64,000 nucleotides of DNA from assembly GCF_019925205.1 (NCBI RefSeq), contig NC_083560.1, positions 7,378,001-7,442,000 on the forward strand, read 5' to 3'. Within the stretch, counting starts at the first letter, position 1. Each line of letters begins with the position of its first letter. Of the stretch, positions 37,071 through 48,185 are shown piece by piece. The position numbers and the translations under genes are program-made. The notes below the pieces were generated by a model. It had not been told where the DNA came from. It did not search any database and worked only from the letters and a program-made list of their open reading frames with translations. Source of the DNA: Metopolophium dirhodum (Eukaryota > Arthropoda > Insecta > Hemiptera > Aphididae).

Positions 37071-38110
37071 CAGTGCCGGCACTAGGTATTGCGGGGCCCT
37101 GGACATAGGTAATAGGTGCCCAGAGGAAGGCAAAATTTTAGCTTTTTTTAAATCAGGATTATTTGAAATTAATGCGGTTTTTATTTGAATTTCAAACATT
37201 AAAAATAATATTATCAGGTTATTCTTTTTTTAATTATAATATGTTAACAAAAAATTATTTACAAATAATAAAATAATATGCATGTGTTGAAAATTATAAG
37301 TTAATAAATTCGTGGGTGGCCTATTATTTAATTAATTTATATTTATTTTAATAATTACAACTTATAAAAACATCAATAAAAAATAAATAAAATCATCAAA
37401 ATGTTTGAATGATTTAATAAATTGTTTAATATCTAAGGACGCGGCGGCGGTAGATAATAAACTACATTAAAACTAATCCTGATACACTAGATACGCACGC
37501 AGTAGGTACATATTATTTAATACCTACTATATCTAAACTAAATTGTAATAATAATTTCATAAAATGAAAACTTAATTTTATGATATTATGCAGAAATTGT
37601 TGAAAAAATACTGTAAGGTGCAAAACGGATTGCAGTCAAATACTCAAATGTTGAACATAATATAATCAAATAAATGTTTTGAGAATATAGCTCTTGCCCC
37701 TTCTATAATACGGTCATACGACAATACGCGGAGAGCTTTTCCAAACAAAGAACAGAAAAAAACAATAACTATAGAGATAATACATATTTATATTATTAAT
37801 TATAGTATACTCCTACAATCCTCGAGTATCCTCAAAATATTACTCCTTCATCGTATCGATAACGATTTACTTTGTACTATGGCTAAATTTAGAAATCATT
37901 TTCCAAATAGCTAATGATAGAAATAATATTAATATTATACATGTGTAGTATATAACAATAAGTCAATAAATGTATGGATTTATAATTTGTTAATATAAAA
38001 TATCAATGTGTTTCGCGGTATTAAGATGATAGTTAAAAATTGCGGGGCCCTTTAACAAGCGCGGGGCCCTGGACATATGTCCCATTTGTCCTCCCCTAGC
38101 GCCGGCACTG
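37071..38110. mobile_element. Non-autonomous hAT-like DNA transposon
   Basis: 1040 bp with terminal inverted repeats CAGTGCCGGCACTAG at the left and CTAGCGCCGGCACTG at the right, flanked by the 8 bp duplication AGTACTAG (37063-37070 and 38111-38118). The CAGTG terminus and 8 bp duplication are hAT hallmarks. Subterminal GCGGGGCCCTGGACATA is also repeated in inverse near the right end. The interior is AT-rich with no transposase frame, so it would need a transposase supplied in trans. Confidence 0.88.
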
Positions 38111-38271
38111 AGTACTAGAGTACTCTTGCCACAAATATTTTTTATGTGATTCAACCCTGAAAAATACATTTTTATTTGTTGTGCTGTCTGAGTAAACTTA
38201 GGTATACGAGTTAGATTTTTTTGTTAAACAACGGTAGTTGTCTAGTACCTACCTAGGTATATTTTTGTCTT

Positions 38272-39098
38272 GGTCGGCAGAGTCCTACCCCCACCTCCAC
38301 GTGGTGCCGACTGGAAACGGAATTCCGGTTCCGGCCAACGGGGGAGGCACAGAAGGCAAACTGTATAAAACCGAACACCGGCGGGTCAACACCAGCGACC
38401 AGAGAGGGCCAACATCGCCCTCCAACCACCGACAACAGACCGAAGGCTCGATGCGAAGACAACCGGGAAGGTTAGACGGGGACCCAGGGGCTAGTAAACT
38501 CAGCGCCCCAGTATCATCATCCGAAACTGCCCCGCAGCGGCAGGCGTGCGCCGGGGCATTAGTAGGACGCCCGTAGCACGATTCGTCACCGTCCGGGCGA
38601 TCGCGATTGATGAGAAAGGGCGCTAGTCAGAACGCCTCAAGAAACCGCCGACCGGTCACTCGACGCACCGAGCAGCACGAAAGATCCAACGAACGGAGGA
38701 AACAGAAGGAAAACTGACCAAACCATCACCGGTGAGACGCGAACTCCAGTACAACGGAAGGAGAACCGCGAGGCACGAGACTCGAGGCCGACTGGCTAAC
38801 AAGCCGGGCCGGGAAGACCACGAACGCGACTTCGAGACTGGCGGGCAGCAAAGCCGGGTCGAGAAGTCAACAAACGCTACCAGCGGGCCTTAAGCCAACA
38901 ATGTCATTTCTTAATAAAATGTAAAAAATAACTTCAATGTGCGCCCATTAAGGGACAAAACAAAACAAAGGTGTGAATATTAAATTTATAAAATGTTACA
39001 TTTATCTAATTCAATAAACGATGGCGGCGCCGCGGAAGTAATGCGAAAGCAGTTCCCGCGGCGTCGTCGGTTATAAACTGAAAAAAAAAAAAAAAAAA
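38272..39098 (+). mobile_element. 827 bp poly(A)-tailed retroelement insertion
   Basis: Flanked by the 16 bp direct repeat GGTATATTTTTGTCTT (38256-38271 and 39099-39114) and ending in 18 A (39081-39098), so it was inserted by target-primed reverse transcription. The first ~650 bp are GC-rich, and its beginning recurs at 45229-45437. An AATAAAATG and a CAAAACAAAACAAAG stretch near 38915-38970 suggest an older internal 3' end, followed by a second GC-rich segment from 39016. It could be a composite SINE, a 5'-truncated LINE or a processed transcript. A 112-codon open frame (38238-38576) crosses the insertion boundary and is not called. Confidence 0.8.
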
Positions 39099-39960
39099 GG
39101 TATATTTTTGTCTTACGGACGAGAGTGTTATCGCAAGTGTGAGTACCATGTAGGTATATGGTTGTATAGCACATGCATATTTACATGTATAAATGCAAAA
39201 GCGAGCCACAATAAATTTAATTCAATTCTGTCAGTTCCCTACTATCCCTATACCATAGTATCATAGTAGTATCATAGTACTATCCTACAGCTAATGTGCT
39301 CTGTTGCCGGGCTTAAGACCAATAAAATTTAAAAATAAAACAATTCTACACGGAAGAAATTTATATTATTACCTATATATAATTTTATTTAATTTTCATA
39401 TATTTAAATATAATTACGCGGAAGGCTCATGATAAGGCTCATTGATAAGCAAAAAAAAACGTTATTTGTTCCAGTGGTACATGAAAATTTTCAAACTGTG
39501 TAGGTGGTAGTTAAGCGAATATTAAAAGCGAACATTACATTCTCACACCGACCGTTAATCTACGGAATAAAATTATAGTATCTATATTATTTGTAAAAAT
39601 TATTGAATTATAAAATGTATGAAAATAAAATGTATTATATTATCTATGTGTATTACAGTGAGCACTAATACACTGTGTTTGCTTATTAACAGTGACACAT
39701 TAATGTATAAAAATACTTTTAAAAAGTTTTTGAGTACCTATTATACAGTATACCTAGTATTTAATAAACTGTTATAAATTAGTATTTAAAATATTCCTCA
39801 AATAATAATGTTTTGATATATTTCATATTTAAATATTAAATACTAATTATTTTTATCAACTAGTACCTACATTTTACTAACCGACATATATTTTGGGCAT
39901 TGTAAGCATATATTTCATTTTCATACATTTTATAATTCAATGGTTTTAAAAAAAATATAT

Positions 39961-41519
39961 ACTGCCAGGTGCAAGGGTGTCCGCAGGAATTTGTCAAGGG
40001 GTGTGCAAAATATTTTCCTTTTTACATCTTTTGTGTCACTATCCTATTGGATCTTAAGTATTTTTGTGACATATTTTCATTCATATAGACAAGGAATGTA
40101 AAAATATTTATGAATTATACGTACTAAGTTACGTACAAGTTTTAACGTAATCTTATAGTATTAATTTTAATTAATTGTAATTTTAAATTATAAAATACAT
40201 TATTTTTTAATAGATAAAATGATACCGATGGTTTTATAATCTTAGGTAATTTATAAAATTAAATATTTCTAGCCTATTTAGTCATTGATACCACAAACTT
40301 AAAAAGTTGTATTTATTGTAGGTAGTTTTGCTAGGTAAATTAAAATCTAGAAGATTTTCGTTATCGTGATACATATTTATTAAAATTTATTAATATTAAT
40401 GTAAAATGTAATTAATTTATAAAATTATAAAAATAATTTTTAGATAACAATATTTCTCAAAAATATCCTTAGGTATGTAGCATATGCCAAAGGCTAAAAT
40501 ATATTTATTTTTTCGTTTTACATACTTTACATAATCTAACATTTAATTTTTTTATAAAAAAAATAAAATCATTGTTGACACTGCAGTATTGACTTGGTCC
40601 CATCAGTACATCTCATAATCTATAAAATCAACCTTTTTAGTTCTGAATCTGAATCAAGTTTAGTAAAAATCATTCTTTAAAAAAAAAAAAAAAAATGTTT
40701 TTTTTGATATTTTTATATTACAACTGTTATAATTGAGGTTGGGATTATAATGCACTTAGCTAAAGCACATTTTCCAAATCAATGTGGTACTCGTTTTGTA
40801 ACATACGTCCATTAAGTTTTTTCTAAATTTAAATTTATAATTGAATTTTTATATTTGCACATTTTTTTATATGATTTTTATAATAAATATATGATCTTAA
40901 TTCTAAACCTATAGGTATAGTAATAAAATAGTAAGTTAAAAAAATTTGCTATTGCTCATTTCCCTATCATTCTTAACTCGTTAAAATACGTAAATTTGCA
41001 AATTTTTGAAGGAAATAACTTTCAAAATACTGATTTCAGCAAATTGTTTTTTGCACAATTGTTCTAAATTTTTAACTCTTTGAAATATGTATGTTTCAAA
41101 AAAATCTAAAAAAAATGCTCGGTAGGTGGGTAGATAATAATAGTGGGTGGGTAATAAGCGATATTATGATATATTGTATATTTTGTAAAGGTACAAAATT
41201 ATGTAGAATTTTAGCTACCACTCACCACTGTACTTTAAGATTTCGTATTTATTATATTTATTTTATTTATTTAGTATTTAGTATTATCTGTTTAAAAAAA
41301 TGTCTATCCCTTCCCGTATACAAATTCATAATCACGCAACTATTCTGTGAATTAAAACTATTGTACAAATTATTTAATTATAAACTGTATGAAAATGAAA
41401 TGTAAAATAATATTTTTTTACAATTAATGAATTATAAAATGTATTTATATAAATGCATTTATTTTATTTACAGTATCTTTGTAGTGAAGCATAAAAATAC
41501 GATGGTGAAGTTTGAATTT
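39961..41519. other. AT-rich region without recognisable genes
   Basis: About 1.5 kb. The part from 41250 to 41420 is an inverse match to block P (740-900). Homopolymer A tracts occur near 40680. The frame at 41091-41405 lies across this repeat and has no family resemblance. Confidence 0.5.
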
Positions 41520-41779
41520 GGAAGTCAGACTTACTATTAAAGTTTTTATTAGCTTTTATACTATTAACGTACAAACAGCACAAGGTCCGCGATCTACCGC
41601 AGGTAGATTGCCTACCTTTTAATGTACTGCTGCGTATCAGAATTTTTATTCCGGCAAACGGAAAAGTTAAGATACATTTTGAATACTATACACTAAATAT
41701 TAAATAATGAATTGAACAAAGTTTAAGTCATATAGAGTTGATACATTTAACGGGCAACGAAGTGCATGGGATCAGCTAG
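41520..41779 (+). mobile_element. Helitron-like 3' terminus
   Basis: Ends with ACGGGCAACGAAGTGCATGG then GATCAGCTAG followed by T. Insect Helitrons commonly end in a GC-rich hairpin and CTAG before a T, and this sequence resembles such ends by recall. The left boundary is uncertain and no helicase frame is present. Confidence 0.4.
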
Positions 41780-42231
41780 TATATATATATAAAAATAAGT
41801 GTACATTTTGAATAAATTTTAGAACTCAAGATCCACCAAACCGAATTTCGGGACATATTGAGATTGATATGTAGATAGTTTCTGTGAAGTTTGTACGCTG
41901 TGGACTAAGTGGTTCCGGACTTCCGGAGTTATGGCCTCTTAAGTGCACACCTTGCGACATTGCCAAAAACAACAACAACGTTTATACAATTGTTTTTATC
42001 TATATATATAACCCATAGCAACCATTAAAAAACAAAAATTTCTATCGTAAATCTCAAAATTCCTGTTTGAGCCCCTACCGGGGATGATCACTTCCCTTTT
42101 TAAATTAGCCTATGACACTCACAAAGAATGTGGCTTTCTATTGGTGAAAGAATTTTCGATATCGGTTCAGTAGTTTTGGAGTTTATCCCGAACATACAAA
42201 CAAACGCATAATTTTATACATTAGTATAGAT
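41780..42231 (-). mobile_element. Helitron-like 5' terminus on the minus strand
   Basis: Read on the minus strand, the segment starts TCTATACTAATGTATAAAAT and continues through an AACTACTGAACCGATAT-like stretch. This resembles the TC-starting 5' ends of insect non-autonomous Helitrons. The internal part (AGTTATGGCCTCTTAAG) has no reading frame. The other end is not resolved. Confidence 0.4.
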
Positions 42232-42661
42232 AAAAATGAATGTTTGTGCGTAGATTAGATCACTAGGAAGAAGATAGGTTAATTTAAAAAGTGTTTAATT
42301 TGTTTTTTTTTTGTTCAACTACTGTTGTTTACCAAAAAAATCGATCTCTTGGTATATCTATGTTTACTCAGACGGCGCAACAAATAAAATGTAGTGTTCA
42401 GGGTTAAATCACACAAAAACACACGAATAAATTATTGTTCTTTTATTAGTAGAAAAACATTCACAGGTTGTCAAAGTGTATATTAATAAGTTTTTTTCTA
42501 ATTACAAAATTGTCATATGAAATTTAATATTTACGAGTAATTTATTCGACAAAATCTAAACTAAATTCAACTTAAGTTAACTATTGTTGTTACTTATTAA
42601 TATCCAATATTGTTATATATCTGTTTGGGCACGGATATAATAGTAAAAAGATAGGCAAGCG

Positions 42662-42772
42662 GGTGTAGCTCTGCTGTACAGTACGTTAAAAGTGGGTCAC
42701 AATAATGGATGGTATTAAATTTGAATTCAATGATATGATATTATTGTATAAGAAAAACGATTCTGAGCGAAG
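42662..42772 (+). repeat. ~115 bp dispersed module, copy g
   Basis: Same form as the copies at 1521 and 15321. Confidence 0.75.
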
Positions 42773-43672
42773 ACTGTCAGTCAGCCTATGATAGTACTAG
42801 GCACGAACTATCGTGTAGTAGTTCGTGTTACTAAGTATATTTGATAATATTATTGTGAATAAAGTAATTTATATATTTACCTATTTACGTAGATCCTTGT
42901 TTTAAATTTTCAATCCTTATAGCTATAAAAGTTGTGCATTTTATACATTTTTAACTACAAAATAATTATTAAATTTGAAATTTGAAAATTTTTTCAAAAT
43001 TCGAACTTTAAATACTTATTAAAAAAAATTGTAGCATTGTTTTTTTAATGTTTATCAACTGCTATTGTAAAAATATATCCTAACTTTTTAATTTTCGTTA
43101 ATTTTCTGTATTTAGTCAAGATTTGATCTTCAAATGCTTACAAATAAAAACTGTGACTAAGGGATTTTAACATTTTTCAAATGTCATTGTAACGATATAG
43201 TAGGAGCCTTTTATTAAATGTTCAAGCTCTTTTACCCAACAAATAAAGTTTTATTGACATTCATAGAAAAAAAGACTATAAGAATTGGAATTTAGAAAAT
43301 GGTCCTAAACAGTTCAAAACAAATCAATATATTTTGAAAATGTTATCGTGTATAGAAAATTCAAATATAAACGACCAGTAAAAATGTCATAAATATACGT
43401 TAATTTGCTTTACAGTTACAACAAAAACCAAAATCGATTTTGTGAAAAACCTATTTTGCGTAAAAATTCCCGATTTTCCTTAATTTTTATGTTGTTTTTC
43501 CTGTCGCTTTTGAAAACTATTGAGAATTTTGAATTTTTATCTCCTGAATGCACCAACAATATTCACTTTCCCATCGAACAAGTACTGAAGTTAAAAAGGA
43601 ACTAAAAACATTATTTCGACTATTTATCGTGTACACAGATACAAAAATAAAAAATAAAAAAGTTGGTAAGAG

Positions 43673-43719
43673 GATGTCGCTCTGCTGTACAGTAGTAATG
43701 GACGGTGTTAAATTTGAAC
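43673..43719 (+). repeat. ~115 bp dispersed module, truncated copy h
   Basis: Breaks off after AATTTGAACC, where an AACCTAACCT telomere-like tract begins. Confidence 0.65.
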
Positions 43720-43720
43720 C

Positions 43721-45004
43721 AACCTAACCTACTATATTCACTTTGTCCATCAAAGTATGATGTCCATCAGCTTAGACACAAAAATTTAATATTAAGATAA
43801 AACTACATAACTAACAAATATAATGTAAATATATAATACTGTAAAAACCACTTATCCCATAACTATGTAATCTTAATTTATAACTTAATTATCCATTAAT
43901 AATAATGTAACCACAACCACAGACTAATTACCTAGCTATTAAAGCCTTTATTCTGAATATTATAAAAAAAAACTTAATTTTATGTAAATATATAAAAGTA
44001 AAAAACTAATAAATTGAATTGTAATGTACTGTGTGTCCTAGAAATGGGATACTCTCTATAACTCAGTCACCTATATTACTCAGCACTCTGTATATATTTT
44101 AGAATTCTGTCTGCGGGAGATTGATGATCCAATAGTCTATAATTTTATGCCCCACAAACAGATTTCAAAAATATCGGTACTCGTCTAATATGCTACCTAC
44201 CGTAATCTGATACCTACCAAAAAAATGTTTACTGACTATTGATTAATAACAAATTAACAAAAATATTATTATGAATTTATAACTAAATAATTTATTAATA
44301 TATTATAGTCGTCAAGTACTTATATAATATTTCTATACGTCATTATATATTATTATACATTATATCCACAGTCATTCGTTTTTTAATTACAACAAAATAA
44401 GAAAACCGTTACTAGAGAAATCAAGTAAATTTCAAAGTAAATAATTTGAAAGAATCGTGAACGACGTGTAATTTCATTTTAATTTTTAATTTTTTAGTTT
44501 CTTAATTTTTTTATATGGCGTAGATTTTCTCTTGTAAGACCGTTTGGGACTCTATTGAGGAGCTTAGATATTGGACACTTGACTGTTGTCAATACCAGGC
44601 AAAGTCGAAGCAAAGCTAAGTACGATCTTTTATTTTTATTGTTCGTCATCGAGACTTTTTAGATAGTTTGTTAAGTCTGGCCTATACAAAGTTCTTAGAA
44701 AGTTATATTCAACAATGGCTATTTCGGTAAGTGGTAACTCCTTCTATGTATTATACAAAATAATGATAATTCAGTGATAATAATTCCATTCAATTCATAA
44801 GAGTATGCAATTTGTCATCAATGTTTTCTTATGACGTTATCACTTGAAATCATCGCCCGTAAACCGACGAATATTATAAAATATTCTGTATTTAAATAAT
44901 TATATTATATTTTCTATTTGTATAAAATAAATTTACGAAAACATTATTATGTTTTATAAATATATATATATATAGGTCAACTACAAACAATTTCTCGTTA
45001 CCAC
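43721..45004. repeat. AT-rich repeats, including the undisturbed left half of the Gypsy target
   Basis: 43731-44200 is AT-rich and unassigned, with TACTGTGTGTCCTAGAAATG near 44033 that resembles the end of the fold-back element at 51342. 44200-44440 matches 1743-2159. 44440-45004 matches 2160-2510 and 16585-16932. Confidence 0.6.
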
Positions 45005-45228
45005 ATTGTAACGCTGTTTAAAAGAAAACTTTATGCGTGCTCAGCGTGGCTACCATATGTAGCTCAGCCTACCGAAAAATATAGGTATTATTTCAAAATA
45101 AATTTCGAAAAATAAAGTGAATATAAAATATAAATCCATATTCACTTACATGTTACATATAGTTAAATACATTATATTTTGAAATAGAATAAAGTTAGAA
45201 TTCTGTAACCTAGGTGAAATGTGGTATG
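45005..45228. repeat. Empty-site paralogue of the Gypsy target, right half
   Basis: TGTAACGCTGTTTAAAAG continues without interruption from CGTTACCACAT, and matches 28413-28630. Confidence 0.85.
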
Positions 45229-45437
45229 GTCGGCAGAGTCCTACCCCCACCTCCACGCGGTGCCGACTGGAAACGGAATTCCGGTTCCGGCCAACGGGGG
45301 AGGCACAGAAGGCAAACTGTATAAAACCGAATACCGGCGGGTCAACACCAGCGACCAGAGAGGGCCAACATCGCCCTCCAACCACCGACAACAACACAGG
45401 CCGAAGGCTCGAAGCACAGACGACCGGGAAGGTTAGA
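45229..45437 (+). mobile_element. GC-rich fragment matching the start of the 38272 retroelement
   Basis: Starts GGTCGGCAGAGTCCTACC and follows 38272 onward for about 200 bp, then diverges at GTTAGACGG. Three overlapping short frames through it are not supported as genes. Confidence 0.7.
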
Positions 45438-45652
45438 CGGAACGAAGAATCGCGAAAAAAAACAGCGAAAATAAAAATCGCGAATGGTTTAAACAGCGAA
45501 AACAATAATAGCGAAAATTAAAATATTCTTTTCGGTATATTTTTCGTAAAAACATTAAAATACGTCAAAATACTATAAAAAAATACAATTTAAATTTGAT
45601 ATTTTTCCTAAAATTGCAATATATATAACATAGACAGACATACCGTCTCCGC
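45438..45652. other. AT-rich spacer with GCGAAAA microrepeats
   Basis: Several spaced GCGAAAA motifs at 45441-45520, for example ATCGCGAAAA, CAGCGAAAA, TAGCGAAAA. No other feature. Confidence 0.5.
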
Positions 45653-45762
45653 TCAGAATCGTTTTTCTTGTACAATGATATTATATCATTGAATTCAAAT
45701 TTAATACCATCCATTACACAGTGCCGCACTTGTAACCTAATGTAGGTACAGCAGAGCGATAT
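45653..45762 (-). repeat. ~115 bp dispersed module, minus-strand copy p
   Basis: Reverse-complement copy with a 4-base insertion (GTAGGTACAGC). Confidence 0.75.
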
Positions 45763-46581
45763 CCACTTGCCCACCTTTATTTTTTCTATGAATGTCAATT
45801 AAACGTAATTTGTTGGGAAAACAGCTTGAAAATGTAATACAAGGCTCCTACTATATTGTAACAATGACATTTGAAAAATATTAAAAATCCTTTAACGCAG
45901 TTATTTTTACAACAATTTAAAGTTCAAATCTTGACAAAATACAGAAAAATCACGAAAATTAGCAAATTATTTTGAGTTTAGAATTCAAAAAAATATTTCT
46001 TATTAAATCTAAGATTTGAAATATTTATACAAGATTATTCATAAGTTTGTCTATCTTTATCAACCAAAAAAATTTCTACAAGCAATTCAAATTAAATTTT
46101 TATGAGCGTTTAAAGTTCATACTTTTACAATATTGGATATTCACTAGATTTCTCATGTAATGGTTTTGTTATTTTATTGTTATTCAAAAACGAATAACTA
46201 TAGATACATGGAAATTTTACTGAATGTGCATATTTTCATTTGCCTATACACCATAAAATTTTGAAAATAATTTGACACTTTTTGAGCTGTTTACGGACCT
46301 AGTAAGTTTTACATTTTTTTAGTTTTTTTTTCTATAAATATCAAAAACATTTTATTTGTCGGATAAAAAAACGTGAAAATTTAATACAAGGCTCCTGATA
46401 TATCGTTGTAAAATTTAATAATTATTTTGTAGTTGAAAATGTATAAAATGTTCAACTTTTATAGCGAAGCATTGGAAATTTAAAACATGGTTCCACAATA
46501 GGTTATATATAAATTACTTTGTTCACAATAATTTCATCAAATATATTTAGTAATATCATAGGCTGACTGACCATTTTAGTT
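45763..46581. repeat. AT-rich repeat block as at 4119-5034
   Basis: Third copy, with a deletion near 46407. No coding signal. Confidence 0.65.
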
Positions 46582-46688
46582 CAGAATCGTTTTTCTTATA
46601 CAATGATATAATATCATTGAATTCAAATTTAACACCATCCATAACAGTGACCCACTTGTAATCTTCTGCACAGCAGAGCGACACCCAC
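46582..46688 (-). repeat. ~115 bp dispersed module, minus-strand copy q
   Basis: Same position relative to the GC-rich block as the copy at 5035. Confidence 0.75.
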
Positions 46689-46861
46689 TTGCCCACCTTT
46701 TTATTGAATTTATTGAAAACTGGCAATGTTCATTAACAACTCAAAAAGTGTAAATATATTTTCAAAATTTTTTGGTGTATAGCAAATAAAACTAAAAATG
46801 TTCATATATCTACAGTTTTTATTTGTTTTTGATTAACAATAAAATAACAAAATCTGTTCGA

Positions 46862-47395
46862 ACACGGACGTGTTTTCGTGCCACCGTGTAGCTTCGACAC
46901 ATTCTCTCCTAGTGGTTCAGCGGACGGTCGAAGCTCGCGAGGAGGGTTACCCCCTCCTCCGCCATAATACTTGTCTTTGCCCGACGGTTGAGCTCTGCGC
47001 ACCGTTCCGTCGGCTCGCCGCTTTGGGCCGTGGTTGTACCCGCGTTACATAGGGTGCCGTCAGTTTGGCCGCTTCAAAACCCCTCGTGGTTTTGGTCGAC
47101 ATTGTATTTAGCGCCGCCACTTATAGTCGTCGTGTTCCAGCAGTTGATGTGAGCGCAACGAGCGTCATCGCTCAATGCGCCGATGCGTGCCGGCAAACCT
47201 AGTGTGAGCACGAGTGTTAAGATTAATACAATTGTTCACGTGTGTGTGACAAGCTGGCAAAATGCGCCAAATATATCAGTGAGAGCTTTGTGATCGAAGT
47301 ATTGTTCGTGTGTGGCTGACGGCTGAACCGAACATCGCGCTCGTTCCCGTTTGGCGGTGATACGGCCCGGTGTCGCAGTTTTCTAATACCTACCC
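46862..47395 (+). repeat. GC-rich repeat block, copy 3
   Basis: Close to 5253-5760 but with the full left part. The start codon of the ~60-codon frame has become ACG here, and most differences from copy 2 change the amino acid, which argues against recent coding selection. Confidence 0.6.
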
Positions 47396-48060
47396 CCAAA
47401 CATTTTTATCCCCGGGGGTAAAATAAACCTAGGATATTTATACTTATAGCTTCGACACATTCTCTCCTAGCGGTGCAGCGGACGGCCAAAGCTCGCCACC
47501 TGGGTTACTCCCTCTAAAAATACGGGTTTTTTTGTTTTTAAAAATTAAAAATTAATAATGTGGCTTGAAGGAGCCAAAGTTAGCTTAATAACCAAATAAA
47601 ATCTATTTTCAAAATTATTATCACTGCGAAACTCAGGTCAGTATAAGGACTATTTTACAAAATTTGTCAGTGAGATAATTTAGATTTTAGGCGTTTTACA
47701 CAGAGGCCATATCATGCATTTCGTGGTTTACTGAACCACAAAAAAAAAAGTCTAGGGTGGGTGTCATTTTCAAAGGTTCCAGCAGTTGATGTGAACTGTA
47801 ACCTAGGATATTTATACCCCCGGTAAAATTTTAAGGGGGGTTAAATCATTCTAGGTTAATTTTACCCCCTGATAAAAATATACTAGGGTATATTAACCCC
47901 CCCCCCCCCCTTAAAATTGTTGGAAAGGGGTGTAAAAATATACTAGGGTATTATAACCCCCCCGGTAAAAATATCCTAGCTTATAATTAACAATATTTTT
48001 AAAATATACTAGGATATATTTACCTCCCATTGAATTTCCGGGGGTAAAAATCGTCTGTTA
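47396..48060. repeat. GGGGGTAAAA array, copy 2, broken by inserted repeat pieces
   Basis: The array is interrupted by a scrap of the GC-rich block (47444-47515) and by a 270 bp piece that also starts another block at 53043 (AAATACGGGTTTTTTTGTTT). It resumes at 47805 with several GGGGGTTAAA and TTTTACCCC motifs and a C tract at about 47897-47910. Confidence 0.65.
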
Positions 48061-48185
48061 CACCGGCGTTTCACGGTGCTGGGAGAATTCGTCCGCCGTT
48101 TCCGTTCCGGCGAGGTCCAACAGGAGGAGCCGCCGTCAATCTAACCATAGTCGTCGAAGTGTTGAGGTGTCGCCGAGTCAGGTCG
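48061..48185. other. GC-rich segment present only in this mosaic copy
   Basis: About 115 bp (from GCTGGGAGAATTCGTCCGCC) where copy 1 at 6007 has only a few bases. It may be ancestral sequence lost elsewhere, or an insertion. No frame of interest. Confidence 0.5.

Larger units (their letters stand above)
34919..39960. mobile_element. ~5 kb inverted-repeat structure, non-coding
   Basis: The left arm (about 34919-36000) is the reverse complement of the right arm (38112-39960 without its 827 bp insertion). The outer ends are TTTTTTTTAAAACCATTC and its complement near 39940-39958. A second direct copy of part of the left arm lies at 36380-36990. Parts of the arms also match block P in inverse orientation (36000-36110 against 1000-1110). 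No transposase frame is present. It may be a large non-autonomous element with long terminal inverted repeats or a rearrangement product; no clear target duplication was found. Confidence 0.6.
42232..43720. repeat. AT-rich repeat blocks as at 15130-16560
   Basis: Shares the order block P end, module, AT-rich block with 15130-16560. Contains the modules at 42662 and 43673. Confidence 0.65.

Noticed and set aside
38238..38576. 112-codon frame in the GC-rich retroelement
   Set aside because: Starts outside the insertion, is not kept in the paralogue at 45229 in the same form, and has no recognised domain.
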